From Bacteroidota bacterium (lineage in GTDB: Bacteria; Bacteroidota; Bacteroidia; B-17B0; Aurantibacillaceae): a DNA stretch of 64,000 bases. How positions within the stretch are numbered: position 1 is the stretch's first letter; each line of letters begins with the position of its first letter. Both the position numbers and the translations under genes were made by a program. Positions 28,917 to 38,086 of this stretch are shown here, one piece after another. The notes beneath the pieces are model-generated. The model made no database searches. It saw only the letters and a program-made list of their open reading frames with translations, and was not told the origin of the DNA. The stretch spans positions 1-64,000 of the forward strand of contig JAUXSA010000195.1 in NCBI GenBank assembly GCA_030681615.1, in the 5' to 3' direction.

Positions 28917-29675
28917 ATGGAAAAATTAAGAATATATATCGTCGAAGACGAAAGTATCGTTGCAAAAGATATTCAAAACAGTTTAGTAAAATTGGGATAC
29001 GAAGTAGTTGGCATTTCCAATAACGGAAAAGAAGCGATCGAAAAAATTATTGAAACAATGCCAGACCTGATCCTCATGGACATCATGATAAAAGGTGATC
29101 TTACGGGAATTGATGTAAGCGACAAGATCAAAGAAAAAACAAAGATTCCTGTTATATTTTTAACAGCTTATGCTGATGAAGGAACGCTTTCTAAAGCAAA
29201 AGTTACAGAGCCTTACGGTTATATATTAAAGCCATTTAAAGAAATAGATCTTCATTCAACAATAGAAATGGCGGTTTACAAGCATCAAAAAGATGCGGAA
29301 CTGCAAAAAGAACGCGATTTTTTATATTCTTTAGTTGAGAATAAAGACGATACAAGCAAAGACATTTTATTTGTAAAAGCAAACAGCCGTTTGGTAAAAG
29401 TGCTTTTAAAAGATATTTTTTATGTAGAAGCGTTAAAAGATTATGTGATAATAAACACGCAATACGCGCGTTACACCGTTCATAGCACCATGAAAGATAT
29501 TGAGAAGAAGTTAGGCACTACCGATTTTGCCCGCGTTCACCGCTCTTTCATTGCCCGCCTTGACAAGATCCAAAGTATCGACTCCCAAAATGTAATTTTA
29601 GAGAACGAGAAAAAAGTGATTCCTGTTGGTGGTTCTTTTAGAGAAGAGTTAATGCAGAAGCTAAACACCCTTTAA
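28917..29675 (+). CDS. LytTR-family response regulator
   Basis: 252 residues. The receiver domain (1-125) has the acidic pair E10-D11 in IVEDES, phosphoacceptor D55 in LILMDIMI, a conserved T in FLTAYAD and K in ILKPFK. The C-terminal LytTR DNA-binding domain (about 148-250) contains LFVKANSRLVKVLLKDIFYVEALKDY and FARVHRSFIARLDKI. It is the partner of the PAS kinase immediately upstream and presumably regulates transcription; target sites cannot be recognised here. Confidence 0.95.
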   Translation: MEKLRIYIVEDESIVAKDIQNSLVKLGYEVVGISNNGKEAIEKIIETMPDLILMDIMIKGDLTGIDVSDKIKEKTKIPVIFLTAYADEGTLSKAKVTEPYGYILKPFKEIDLHSTIEMAVYKHQKDAELQKERDFLYSLVENKDDTSKDILFVKANSRLVKVLLKDIFYVEALKDYVIINTQYARYTVHSTMKDIEKKLGTTDFARVHRSFIARLDKIQSIDSQNVILENEKKVIPVGGSFREELMQKLNTL

Positions 29676-29734
29676 TTTTACTTACTACAATTAATAGCAA
29701 GCTATTGCGGTATTTCGCAGTAATTTTGTTGTTA

Positions 29735-29896
29735 GAGCCTGTTTGAATTTATATTATAAAATTGTTTATAGTTTATTTTTGAGCGAAACGATATTAAATT
29801 TTGCAGGCATAATGTTCCAATTTATGGCGAAAAATTTAAAGATGTTGTAGCCAAAAAGAAACATAAACAAAATATTATATAAATTTTAACAGGCTC
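29735..29896. mobile_element. Foldback MITE-like element next to radA
   Basis: About 162 bases with terminal inverted repeats: GAGCCTGTTTGAATTTATA at the left (29735-29753) and its near-complement at the right, ending CAGGCTC at 29896. The inner parts also match each other imperfectly: GTTTATAGTTTATTTTTG on the left, and on the complement of the right half GTTTATGTTTCTTTTTGG. The whole element can therefore fold on itself. There is no open reading frame. The right end is four bases before the radA ATG, so the element forms the radA leader. A target-site duplication is not clear. Confidence 0.6.
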
Positions 29897-29900
29897 GTAA

Positions 29901-31280
29901 ATGTCTAAAACCAAAGTAACATTCTTTTGCCAGAATTGTGGCGCGCCCTCCGCTAAATGGATTGGTAAGTGCCCGAGCTGTAACGAATGGAATACTTATG
30001 TAGAAGAGGTAGTTCATAAAGAAAGTAAGAACGATCGCCTGCAATTATTTTCGGGAAACAAAAATCCAAAACAATCCAACAAATCTATTTTATTACAAGA
30101 TGTAGGTCTGCAGGATTTTCCGCGCATTGCTGTTCCGGGAAAAGAATTAACCCGCGTATTAGGTGGAGGCATTGTTCCGGGGAGCCTTGTTCTGTTTGGT
30201 GGCGAACCAGGCATTGGTAAATCAACTTTAATGTTGCAATTAGCCTTACGTTTAAAAAATTTAAAAATACTTTATGTAAGTGGCGAAGAAAGTGAACAAC
30301 AAATAAAAATGCGCGCAGAGCGTATTGGCGTTACAACCGATAATTGTTTTATCCTTCAGGAAACAAACACACAAAATATTTTCCAGCAAATTGTTGAGAT
30401 AGAACCGCAATTGGTTATCATCGATTCTATTCAAACCCTTCACACCAGTTATATTGATAGTAGTCCCGGCAGCGTAAGCCAGGTTCGCGAATGCGCTGCC
30501 GAGTTTTTACGTTTTGCAAAAGAAACCAACACACCGGTTTTTATGATTGGCCATATAACCAAAGAGGGCAGCATAGCCGGACCAAAAGTGTTAGAGCACA
30601 TGGTTGACACCGTTCTTCAATTTGAAGGCGACAGGAACCACATATACCGTTTATTGCGCGCCACAAAAAATCGTTTTGGCAGCACCAACGAAATGGGCAT
30701 TTATGAAATGAACGGCGACGGCTTGCGCGAAGTAACCAATCCATCAGAAATTTTAATTACTGCCCGCGACACACCAACCAGTGGTGTGGCCATTTCGGCC
30801 ACCATGGAAGGCAACCGCCCCATGTTAATAGAAACGCAAGCGCTTGTAAGCAGCGCGGCTTATGGCACACCGCAACGCTCTTCTACAGGTTTTGACCTAA
30901 GAAGACTCTCTATGCTTTTAGCGGTTCTTGAAAAACGCTGCGGTTTTAGGTTAGGCGTAAAAGATGTATTTATAAATATTGCCGGAGGAATTAGGGTAGA
31001 AGATCCGGGAATTGATCTGGCCCTTGTTTGTGCTATTTTAAGTAGCAACGAAGATATGCCAATACCACAGGACGTTTGTTTTGCGGGTGAGGTTGGTTTA
31101 ACGGGTGAAATTCGTCCGGTAAACAGAATAGAACAGCGCATCAGCGAAGCAGAAAAATTAGGGTTTAAAAAAATCATCTTAAGCAGTTATAACTTAAAAG
31201 GAATAAACGTAAATTCATATAAAATTAAAATACTCTCTGCCGCAAAAATGGAAGAGGTTTTTAGTTTAATATTTGGGTGA
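29901..31280 (+). CDS. radA: DNA repair protein RadA
   Basis: 459 residues. An N-terminal four-cysteine zinc finger (FFCQNCGAPSAKWIGKCPSC), the RecA-like ATPase with Walker A GGEPGIGKST and Walker B LVIIDSIQT, the RadA-specific motif ATKNRFGSTNE, and a C-terminal Lon-like domain (GGIRVEDPGIDLALVCAILSS and VGLTGEIRPV) are all present. RadA is a helicase-like ATPase that helps branch migration during recombination. The stop overlaps the start of the TPR-SpoIIE gene (TGATG). Confidence 0.97.
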   Translation: MSKTKVTFFCQNCGAPSAKWIGKCPSCNEWNTYVEEVVHKESKNDRLQLFSGNKNPKQSNKSILLQDVGLQDFPRIAVPGKELTRVLGGGIVPGSLVLFGGEPGIGKSTLMLQLALRLKNLKILYVSGEESEQQIKMRAERIGVTTDNCFILQETNTQNIFQQIVEIEPQLVIIDSIQTLHTSYIDSSPGSVSQVRECAAEFLRFAKETNTPVFMIGHITKEGSIAGPKVLEHMVDTVLQFEGDRNHIYRLLRATKNRFGSTNEMGIYEMNGDGLREVTNPSEILITARDTPTSGVAISATMEGNRPMLIETQALVSSAAYGTPQRSSTGFDLRRLSMLLAVLEKRCGFRLGVKDVFINIAGGIRVEDPGIDLALVCAILSSNEDMPIPQDVCFAGEVGLTGEIRPVNRIEQRISEAEKLGFKKIILSSYNLKGINVNSYKIKILSAAKMEEVFSLIFG

Positions 31281-33403
31281 TGAAAAACGGTTTACTGATA
31301 GTTATCTTTTTATTTTCCCTCTCATCTTTTTCTCAGGACAAAAGAAAAATAGACAGTTTAATTAAAGTGTCCGAAACCGCAGATGATAGCGTTAAACTTA
31401 AATGTTATCATTTATTATGTGCTTTATATCAGGGGAATAATAATGATAAAGTTATAGAGTATGGAAGAAAAACACTTTCGTTAGGAATAAAAAGCAAATC
31501 AGAAAAACACATCTCAAGCGGTTATTTAAAAATTGGAAATTATCATTACCTTGAAAATAATTTCGATAGCGCCATTTTTTATTATAATAGAGCGGCCGTG
31601 GTTGCTAAATCAGCGGGCGTTTTACAAACAGAAGCATCGGCACATCAAAATTTAGGCCTTATGTATGCGGATATGGCTGAATTTACAAAAGCCATAAACG
31701 AAATGATTCTCGCGCAAAAAATTCACGAACAATTAAAAGATAATAACGAAAACGCAAATATTAAAAACGCTATTGCGGTTGTATATATAAACCAAAAAAA
31801 TTACACTCAGGCCGAAAACTATATCAAACAAGCTATTGCTTTAATGGATACCACAAAACAAAAAGGACTTTTGGGCTATCCTTTCTTAAATTTAGGCATT
31901 GTTTACGAAAACAAAAGCCAATTTAAATTAGCGGCCGCCTATTATAAAAAAGCTCTGCGCGAGTTTGGTCAAACCGGCGATCTAAGCGGCGCCTCAAATT
32001 GTTATAATAATTTATACCAGAGTTTTATCAATCAAAATAAAATAGACTCGGCAATTTATTTTAATACCAAATTAAAAGAAATAGCTAAAAGCACAAAAAA
32101 CAGAAGAAACGAATTTATTGCCAATTTAAATTTTGAGGGTTTGTATCAACGCTTTAAGCCAAACGCCGTTTTGGCTAAATGTTATTTAGATAGTTTGCAG
32201 ACGGCAATAAGCGAATTGAACATGCCGGAATACGCATCTGTATTTTACCAGGAAAAAGGCACATATAATTTAAATTATGGCAATAAGGACACCGGATATT
32301 ATTTCATTGATAAATTTTTGAACATTAAAGATTCTATTGTATCGCTGGAAAATACAATGGTCACCAATGAACTTCAAACTAAGTATGAAACAGAAAAAAA
32401 GGACCTGCTGATAAAACAAACAAATTCGGAACTTAATTTAGAAGAAGAAAAGAACAAACGTAAAACAATTATCATTTGGCTTGGTACAGCCGCGTTTGTT
32501 GGAACATTATTTTTCCTCATCATTGCTTTTGTAAATTATAGAAAGGCAAAAAAAGCAAACCTCATTATTAAAAATCAAAACCTTGTTTTAGAATTGCAGA
32601 AGAAAGAAGTAGAGGATCAAAAACATATTATTGAAGAAAAACAAAACGAAATTATTTCCAGCATCAATTACGCGCAACGTATTCAAAGCGCCGTTTTAAC
32701 TGGTGACGAAGTTTGGAAAAAGATCTCGAAAGAATATTTTATTGTTTTTCAACCACGTGATATTGTGAGCGGTGATTTTTATTGGGCACACGTTTTATCT
32801 AACGGAAGAGCCGTGTTTGCGCTTGCAGATTGTACAGGCCACGGCGTTCCGGGTGGTTTTATGAGCATGTTAGGCAACAGTTTTTTAAATGAACTCGTTG
32901 TAGAAAATAAATTATTTAAAGCCGACGAAATATTAAATCGCTTACGTGATAAAGTTATAGCAGCATTATTCCAAAAGGGACAAACACAACAAAAAGACGG
33001 CATGGACATGATGCTTTGTGTTTGGAATAAAATGGACAACACGTTGGAGTTTGCTGGCGCCAATAACACGTTATATATTGTGCGCGATAAACAAATTACC
33101 GAATATAAAGGCGATAAAATGCCAATAGGAAGTTATTTGGAAGAGAACAAAAAATTTACAGCTCAAAAAGTTGCTTTACAAACTAACGATCTGATTTATT
33201 TAAGCACCGATGGTTTTGCCGATCAGTTTGGCGGCGATAAAGGAAAAAAATTTAAATCTAAACAACTCGAAGAATTATTAGTTGAGATTTCTACATTAAC
33301 GATCGAAGAACAAAAACAAAAACTGGCCACTTCTTTTGCCCAATGGAAAAAGAATTTCGAGCAAACCGATGATGTAAGTTTACTTGGAATTAAAGTGGTG
33401 TAA
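31280..33403 (+). CDS. Fused TPR - membrane helix - SpoIIE phosphatase
   Basis: 707 residues from the ATG at 31280; a GTG one codon earlier is also in frame. A signal peptide (about 1-20) is followed by TPR units to about residue 330 (for example GYLKIGNYHYLENNFDSAIFYY), a coiled coil, a membrane helix (about 395-415), the linker SSINYAQRIQSAVL, and a complete SpoIIE/PP2C domain (about 490-707): QPRDIVSGDFYWA, LADCTGHGVPGGFMSM, DGMDMMLC, STDGFADQFGG. TPRs are predicted periplasmic and the phosphatase cytoplasmic, so ligand binding outside could control dephosphorylation inside. It is the fused form of the architecture split at 9085-12953. Confidence 0.92.
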   Translation: MKNGLLIVIFLFSLSSFSQDKRKIDSLIKVSETADDSVKLKCYHLLCALYQGNNNDKVIEYGRKTLSLGIKSKSEKHISSGYLKIGNYHYLENNFDSAIFYYNRAAVVAKSAGVLQTEASAHQNLGLMYADMAEFTKAINEMILAQKIHEQLKDNNENANIKNAIAVVYINQKNYTQAENYIKQAIALMDTTKQKGLLGYPFLNLGIVYENKSQFKLAAAYYKKALREFGQTGDLSGASNCYNNLYQSFINQNKIDSAIYFNTKLKEIAKSTKNRRNEFIANLNFEGLYQRFKPNAVLAKCYLDSLQTAISELNMPEYASVFYQEKGTYNLNYGNKDTGYYFIDKFLNIKDSIVSLENTMVTNELQTKYETEKKDLLIKQTNSELNLEEEKNKRKTIIIWLGTAAFVGTLFFLIIAFVNYRKAKKANLIIKNQNLVLELQKKEVEDQKHIIEEKQNEIISSINYAQRIQSAVLTGDEVWKKISKEYFIVFQPRDIVSGDFYWAHVLSNGRAVFALADCTGHGVPGGFMSMLGNSFLNELVVENKLFKADEILNRLRDKVIAALFQKGQTQQKDGMDMMLCVWNKMDNTLEFAGANNTLYIVRDKQITEYKGDKMPIGSYLEENKKFTAQKVALQTNDLIYLSTDGFADQFGGDKGKKFKSKQLEELLVEISTLTIEEQKQKLATSFAQWKKNFEQTDDVSLLGIKVV

Positions 33404-33404
33404 C

Positions 33405-34934
33405 TTATTGCCCTGTTTGCTTCCTTGCCTCATTAATATCCATTCGTTCACCATTCTTTAGCGCAATAACAAAACAATCTTTAAATCCTTTTTCGCGTAA
33501 ACGATTTTGGTGACTGATCGCATCTTTGATCTGCGTAAAACTGCCTGAAGTATATTTTAAGATGTTCTTTACTTTGTAATAGTTTCCGTCTACAATAGCG
33601 TCAAATTTATTTTGTTTTAAATTTAATTCGGTTTCACTGCTGGCAAATTGTACTTTAAAAATTATCTCCGTTTTGTCAGCCTTTACAGCAGCATTTTTTT
33701 CTTTTTCCTCTTTTTCTTTCTTAGCCTTCTCCTCCTTTGCTTTTTCTTCTTTCGCTCTTTCCTCTTTCGCCCTTTCTTCTTTTTCTTTCTGCTCCTTTTT
33801 AAATTTTTCGGCAATTTCTTTTGCAATAGCACTCGAATCTGTTTTTGTATCTTTGGTTTTTACGCTATCCTTTAATTCGATGGTTACAAATTTGCCATCA
33901 TCAACTTTGTTTTTATCGTCTTTTTTTACCTCCACTTTTGTTTCTTCTTCATCATCGTCATCTTCAACTTTTTTTTGTCCCGGAATATTTCCTGCTTTTA
34001 TATTTTCATTCTCTAACGGAACCTGGTTCTCTATCTCATCATTGTATTCTTTTTTTGTTCCCTCCACATCATCCTTATATTTTCTTAATCCTCTAAAAAT
34101 CGATTTTGCTAAATAATCCTGGCCATTGACGCTTCCTAAAAAACTTTCTTCAAGCGGGTTGGTTAAATAACCGATTTCCGTTAAAATGCTTGGCATAGCC
34201 GTTCGCCATAACACCCAAATACTTTGACGGTGTACACCTTTATCAATTCTACCCGCTTTTTTAATATATTCGTCCTGTATCTTCATGGCCAGCGAAGCGC
34301 TTTGTATAACATAAGCGGTGGTATAATTGCTCATGATAATATAACTCTCTTCACTTTCCGGATCAAAGCCAGCATATTTTTTTTCGTAATCGTCTTCCAG
34401 TAAAATAGCAGAGTTTTCGCGGGTGGCCACTTTCATTTTACCCTCTTCGTTTTTTAAACCCATTACATAGGTTTCTGTTCCAAACGGCACGGGGTTTGGT
34501 TTTTCAACCACCACATATTTCCCCTTTTTATTTTTATAAACCTTTGCGCGCTTTTTCCCTGTTTTAGGGTCTTTTATCATTACGGGTTTTCCAGCGGCAT
34601 TACAATGTATAGAAATAAAAAGATCGGCCTTTGCTTTATTGGCTATCTGTGCGCGGTCTTCAAGTTCAACAAAAACATCGGTTGTGCGGGTATAAATTAC
34701 TTTAACATCTTTTAGGTTTTCTTCAATTAATTTGCCAAGCTTTAAGGCCACAGCAAGCGATACATCTTTTTCTTTATGGAAAGCACCGCTGCAACCGGGG
34801 TCTTTACCACCATGCCCAGGGTCAATAACAATTATTTTAATAGAATTACTTTTGTCTTTTTTATAGCACGTAAAAGCTGTAAACAAGCCAATAACAGCCA
34901 ATACTAAGGCAAAATATTTTAATTTTTTAACCAT
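33405..34934 (-). CDS. N-acetylmuramoyl-L-alanine amidase (Amidase_3) with C-terminal SPOR-like region
   Basis: 509 residues from the ATG at 34932-34934. An N-terminal membrane segment ends in a cysteine (AFTC), which is not a canonical lipobox. The Amidase_3 domain covers about residues 30-290 with zinc ligands in IDPGHGGKDPG, a conserved glutamate in KEKDVSLAVALKLGK, ISIHCNAA and the catalytic glutamate of ILTEIGYLTNPLEE. A long acidic/lysine-rich linker follows (KEERAKEEKAKEEKAK type), then a SPOR-like end (FKVQFASSETELNL). It cleaves the amide bond between muramic acid and the stem peptide during cell separation. Divergent from lptD. Confidence 0.92.
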   Translation of the reverse strand: MVKKLKYFALVLAVIGLFTAFTCYKKDKSNSIKIIVIDPGHGGKDPGCSGAFHKEKDVSLAVALKLGKLIEENLKDVKVIYTRTTDVFVELEDRAQIANKAKADLFISIHCNAAGKPVMIKDPKTGKKRAKVYKNKKGKYVVVEKPNPVPFGTETYVMGLKNEEGKMKVATRENSAILLEDDYEKKYAGFDPESEESYIIMSNYTTAYVIQSASLAMKIQDEYIKKAGRIDKGVHRQSIWVLWRTAMPSILTEIGYLTNPLEESFLGSVNGQDYLAKSIFRGLRKYKDDVEGTKKEYNDEIENQVPLENENIKAGNIPGQKKVEDDDDEEETKVEVKKDDKNKVDDGKFVTIELKDSVKTKDTKTDSSAIAKEIAEKFKKEQKEKEERAKEERAKEEKAKEEKAKKEKEEKEKNAAVKADKTEIIFKVQFASSETELNLKQNKFDAIVDGNYYKVKNILKYTSGSFTQIKDAISHQNRLREKGFKDCFVIALKNGERMDINEARKQTGQ

Positions 34935-34973
34935 ATCAAATAATAAATACCTATGCAATACCGTAAAGTATTG

Positions 34974-34981
34974 TAGCTTTG
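34974..34981 (+). promoter_or_regulatory. Promoter box of lptD
   Basis: TAGCTTTG at 34974-34981 matches TAnnTTTG. A perfect inverted repeat CAATAC/GTATTG (34956-34973) lies directly upstream and might be an operator in this divergent region. Confidence 0.45.
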
Positions 34982-34996
34982 TAAGCCCTACATTGG

Positions 34997-37633
34997 TTGA
35001 ATAAATTTATCCCATTCGGCTTGATAAAACCCCAACATAAAAAAGTAGTTCTCTTCTTTGGCTTGTTAATATCTTTGAGTATTACCGGTTTAAACGGCCA
35101 AATAGCCCAAAAGGATACGTTAATTAATGTTAGTGCCGATACGCTAAAGCCCGCGGAGGAAGGCGAAGATCTGCTCGAAAACCCCGTAATTTATACCGCA
35201 AAAGACAGTGCCGTTTTTTTAAGCGCCAGTAAGCAGGTTTTGCTTTATGGCAAAGCCCATGTTGAGTTTGGAGAGATGAATCTTGAGGCAGAATTTATTG
35301 AAATTGACTATTCAAAGAACATTGTTACCGCTTACGGCAAAAAAGATAGCTTAGGAAAACCCATTGGAAGCCCTGTCTTTAAAGATGGCCAACAGGAAAT
35401 GAAGGCAGATAAGATCATTTACAACCTCAAATCAAAAAGAGGGAAGATCTTTAACGCGCTTACTAAGCAAGGCGAGTTACTGGTTATTGGTAATGAGATA
35501 AAAAAAGACAGCACAAACATTATTTACATGAAGGATATGAAGTGTATCCCATGTAAGGATGAAGACGCACGAACCATCTTTAGGGCAACCAGGGCAAAAA
35601 TAATTCCTGATGATAAAATAGTTACCGGCCCAATGTACCTGGAAATTGGCGGAGTTCCAACACCGCTTGGGCTTCCTTTTGGTTATTTTCCCAATTCAAA
35701 AAGACAACATAATGGCATTTTAATACCAACCTTTGGTAATTCGGCAACACAAGGTTTTAACTTACGTAACGGTGGTTTTTATTGGGGTATAAACGATAAA
35801 ACCGATATGACAATTCGAGGCGATATTTATGGCAATGGAAGTTGGGCGCTTAATACCACCAACAATTATAATGTGCTGTACAAAGCAAACGGTTATACCT
35901 ATATTGGTTACAGCCAGTTTAATATTGGCGATAAGGATATACCCAAAGATTACAGTAAACAAAAAGCCTATGAAGTGCGTTGGATGCATAACCAGGATAA
36001 TAAGAGCGATCCAACCATCCGTTTTAGCGCAAACGTAAATTATGTAAAGAACCAATCGTATAATCGAATTAATGCAGTTAACTCCGGACAATTTCTTCAA
36101 AACTCATTTCAATCAAACGTAAATTTTACAAAGTCATATAAATTAAGTTCTTTAAGTTTAAATGCAACGCATAGTCAAAACTCAATTTCAAAATTGGTTG
36201 AAATTACATTTCCGTCATTAACCTTTAATATAAATCGTTTTTATCCATTCAGAAGAGAAGGCGCGGTGAAACAAAACGTTTTTGATAAAATTGGAATTAA
36301 CTATTTGGTTGAAGCACGAAACACACTCTCTGGAAAAGACTCAAGCATTTTTCTGGGAAGCCCATTAGATAGCTTGAGATATGGTGTTAAACATTCGTTA
36401 CCCATTTCAACAAACTTCAACGTATTAAAATACATTACAGTAACCCCGGCTATTAACTTATCGTCGGTTATGTACACCAAAAGTTTTAGTAGGGAATATT
36501 CAACCGCGCCCACAACATTTAGTTATGTTATTAAATCACTCTCTCAGCCCCTGCAAGACTCTGTTATTTATAAAACATACGATATGCCTTTTATTGCAAA
36601 TAACACCAACCGTAATTTTGTTGCCGGCTATGATGCTAATTTTTCTACAGCGTTAAACACAAAAGTGTTTTTTGATTACATGTTCAACAAAGGAAAAATT
36701 AAACAGATCCGCCATCTATTAATTCCAACCGTATCCTATCTGTATCGTCCCGATTTTGGAAAAGAACAATTTGGTGTCTGGAAAAGCGTGCAGGTGGACA
36801 CACTCGGCAATAGGCAAAACTATTCCATCTTTCAAAACTCTATTTTTGGCGGCCCTGCACAAGGCGAGCAAAACACCATGTCAATTAATTTAAGTAATAA
36901 CATAGAAGCAAAACTGAAACAAAGAACAGACACAGGAATTACTTATTCTAAAAGAATGCTTATGCAAAATATAAGCATGGGCGCCTCTTATAATTTTGCT
37001 GCAGATAGTTTTAATATGAGTTTAATAAATGTAACAGCGCGTACAAAACTGTTTAAATATTTTGATGTGGTAGGAAGTTCAAATTTTGATCCGTATGCTT
37101 ACAACAAAACAACTAACAGGCGCGTGAAAGAGTTTAATTATAATAACGCCGGCGAGATTGCTCGTTTTACCAATGCTAATTTTGCCGTGAACACTTCTTT
37201 TGGAAGTAACATGATAGAAGCCGCAAGGAAAACAAGACAAGCGCCAAACATGACTAACGGTGCCGAGAAGGACGCAAAAAAGGATCTTAACGAAACGGAT
37301 AAATTGCCATGGAACTTAAATATTTATTACAACCTTGCTTTAAATAATCCCGACGACAGAAAAGTGCATCCAACACAAAGCCTAAATTTTAGCGGTGATC
37401 TAATGCCAACAAAATATTGGAAAATAGGAATAACAAGTGGTTACGATTTCACAAACAAACAATTAAGTTACACCAGTTTTAATATTTACCGCGATCTTAA
37501 ATGTTGGGAAGCGCGTATAGACTGGATCCCATTTGGGTTAAGAAAAAGCTACAACCTTACTATCAATTTAAAAGCATCTATGTTAAGCGATTTCAAGATC
37601 CCAAAACGTAGTCCGCCAATAGATAACTTTTAA
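34997..37633 (+). CDS. lptD: LPS-assembly protein LptD (OstA-type)
   Basis: 878 residues if started at TTG 34997; a second TTG at 35021 also gives a good signal peptide (KKVVLFFGLLISLSITGL), and no ATG is available near the start. After the signal come an OstA/LptA-like beta-jellyroll (about 60-200: VFLSASKQVLLYGKAHVEFGEM, MKADKIIYNLKSKRGKI) and a large outer-membrane barrel with the conserved GVPTPLGLPFGYFPNSKRQHNGILIP region. It inserts lipopolysaccharide into the outer leaflet with LptE. Length is typical for Bacteroidota. Followed by REP-like repeats. Confidence 0.9.
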   Translation: MNKFIPFGLIKPQHKKVVLFFGLLISLSITGLNGQIAQKDTLINVSADTLKPAEEGEDLLENPVIYTAKDSAVFLSASKQVLLYGKAHVEFGEMNLEAEFIEIDYSKNIVTAYGKKDSLGKPIGSPVFKDGQQEMKADKIIYNLKSKRGKIFNALTKQGELLVIGNEIKKDSTNIIYMKDMKCIPCKDEDARTIFRATRAKIIPDDKIVTGPMYLEIGGVPTPLGLPFGYFPNSKRQHNGILIPTFGNSATQGFNLRNGGFYWGINDKTDMTIRGDIYGNGSWALNTTNNYNVLYKANGYTYIGYSQFNIGDKDIPKDYSKQKAYEVRWMHNQDNKSDPTIRFSANVNYVKNQSYNRINAVNSGQFLQNSFQSNVNFTKSYKLSSLSLNATHSQNSISKLVEITFPSLTFNINRFYPFRREGAVKQNVFDKIGINYLVEARNTLSGKDSSIFLGSPLDSLRYGVKHSLPISTNFNVLKYITVTPAINLSSVMYTKSFSREYSTAPTTFSYVIKSLSQPLQDSVIYKTYDMPFIANNTNRNFVAGYDANFSTALNTKVFFDYMFNKGKIKQIRHLLIPTVSYLYRPDFGKEQFGVWKSVQVDTLGNRQNYSIFQNSIFGGPAQGEQNTMSINLSNNIEAKLKQRTDTGITYSKRMLMQNISMGASYNFAADSFNMSLINVTARTKLFKYFDVVGSSNFDPYAYNKTTNRRVKEFNYNNAGEIARFTNANFAVNTSFGSNMIEAARKTRQAPNMTNGAEKDAKKDLNETDKLPWNLNIYYNLALNNPDDRKVHPTQSLNFSGDLMPTKYWKIGITSGYDFTNKQLSYTSFNIYRDLKCWEARIDWIPFGLRKSYNLTINLKASMLSDFKIPKRSPPIDNF

Positions 37634-37646
37634 CCGGAAAATTTTC

Positions 37647-37720
37647 GCCGCAGATTGCACAGATTTTCACAGAGGAAATATTTAAAAAAATAATCTGCGC
37701 GAATCAGCGAAATCTGTGGC
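37647..37720. repeat. REP-like imperfect palindrome
   Basis: GCCGCAGATT (37647-37656) pairs with AATCTGTGGC (37711-37720), one mismatch. Between them are further CAGATT and AATCTG copies. It sits between convergent lptD and the DUF1653 gene. Repeats of this style are commonly dispersed in intergenic DNA of environmental Bacteroidota. Confidence 0.5.
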
Positions 37721-37721
37721 T

Positions 37722-37934
37722 TTATATTTTAGTAAAACGTTTTACGTTTTTTCCTTCAACGATAATTGTTTCAACAAACATGGCTAAAGGCCTTACCCAC
37801 AAATTCTTTTCTTCTTTTTGATAGGTAGCTTTATAAACAACCATTTCTTCTAACGTTTCGCTGTGTTTGGCAACACCAATTACTTCGTAGATATTTCCTT
37901 TGTAATGTTTATATAATCCTAATTCTAAATTCAT
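37722..37934 (-). CDS. DUF1653 domain protein
   Basis: 70 residues from the ATG at 37932-37934, preferred over 37949 because family members begin shortly before the LGLYKHYKGN motif. The core LYKHYKGNIYEVIGVAKHSETLEEMVVYKA and LWVRPLAMFVE match DUF1653, a small beta-rich cytoplasmic protein family of unknown function. It is isolated between two repeat elements. Confidence 0.88.
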   Translation of the reverse strand: MNLELGLYKHYKGNIYEVIGVAKHSETLEEMVVYKATYQKEEKNLWVRPLAMFVETIIVEGKNVKRFTKI

Positions 37935-37996
37935 AATTTTAAACCACATAGATACATAGAATAAGATAGAAAATAAAATTTATGGATAAAGTTGCA

Positions 37997-38025
37997 CATA
38001 GTGTTGAAGCGAAGCTTCAACTATG
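37997..38025. repeat. REP-like hairpin
   Basis: CATAGTGTTGAAGC pairs with GCTTCAACTATG around a three-base loop, with one bulged base. Nearby are CACATAGATACATAG (37944-37959) and CTATGTGCCTGTGTG (38062-38076), which look like the flanks of a dispersed repeat. The gap 37950-38086 holds nothing else. Confidence 0.5.
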
Positions 38026-38086
38026 TTTGTCTATTTGTGCATTAAGGTGGAAAAAGAAAAACTATGTGCCTGTGTGCTTAAAAAAA

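Noticed and set aside
33640-34116. Plus-strand Phe/Ser-rich open frames
   Set aside because: Mirror images of the lysine/glutamate-rich linker of the amidase on the minus strand.
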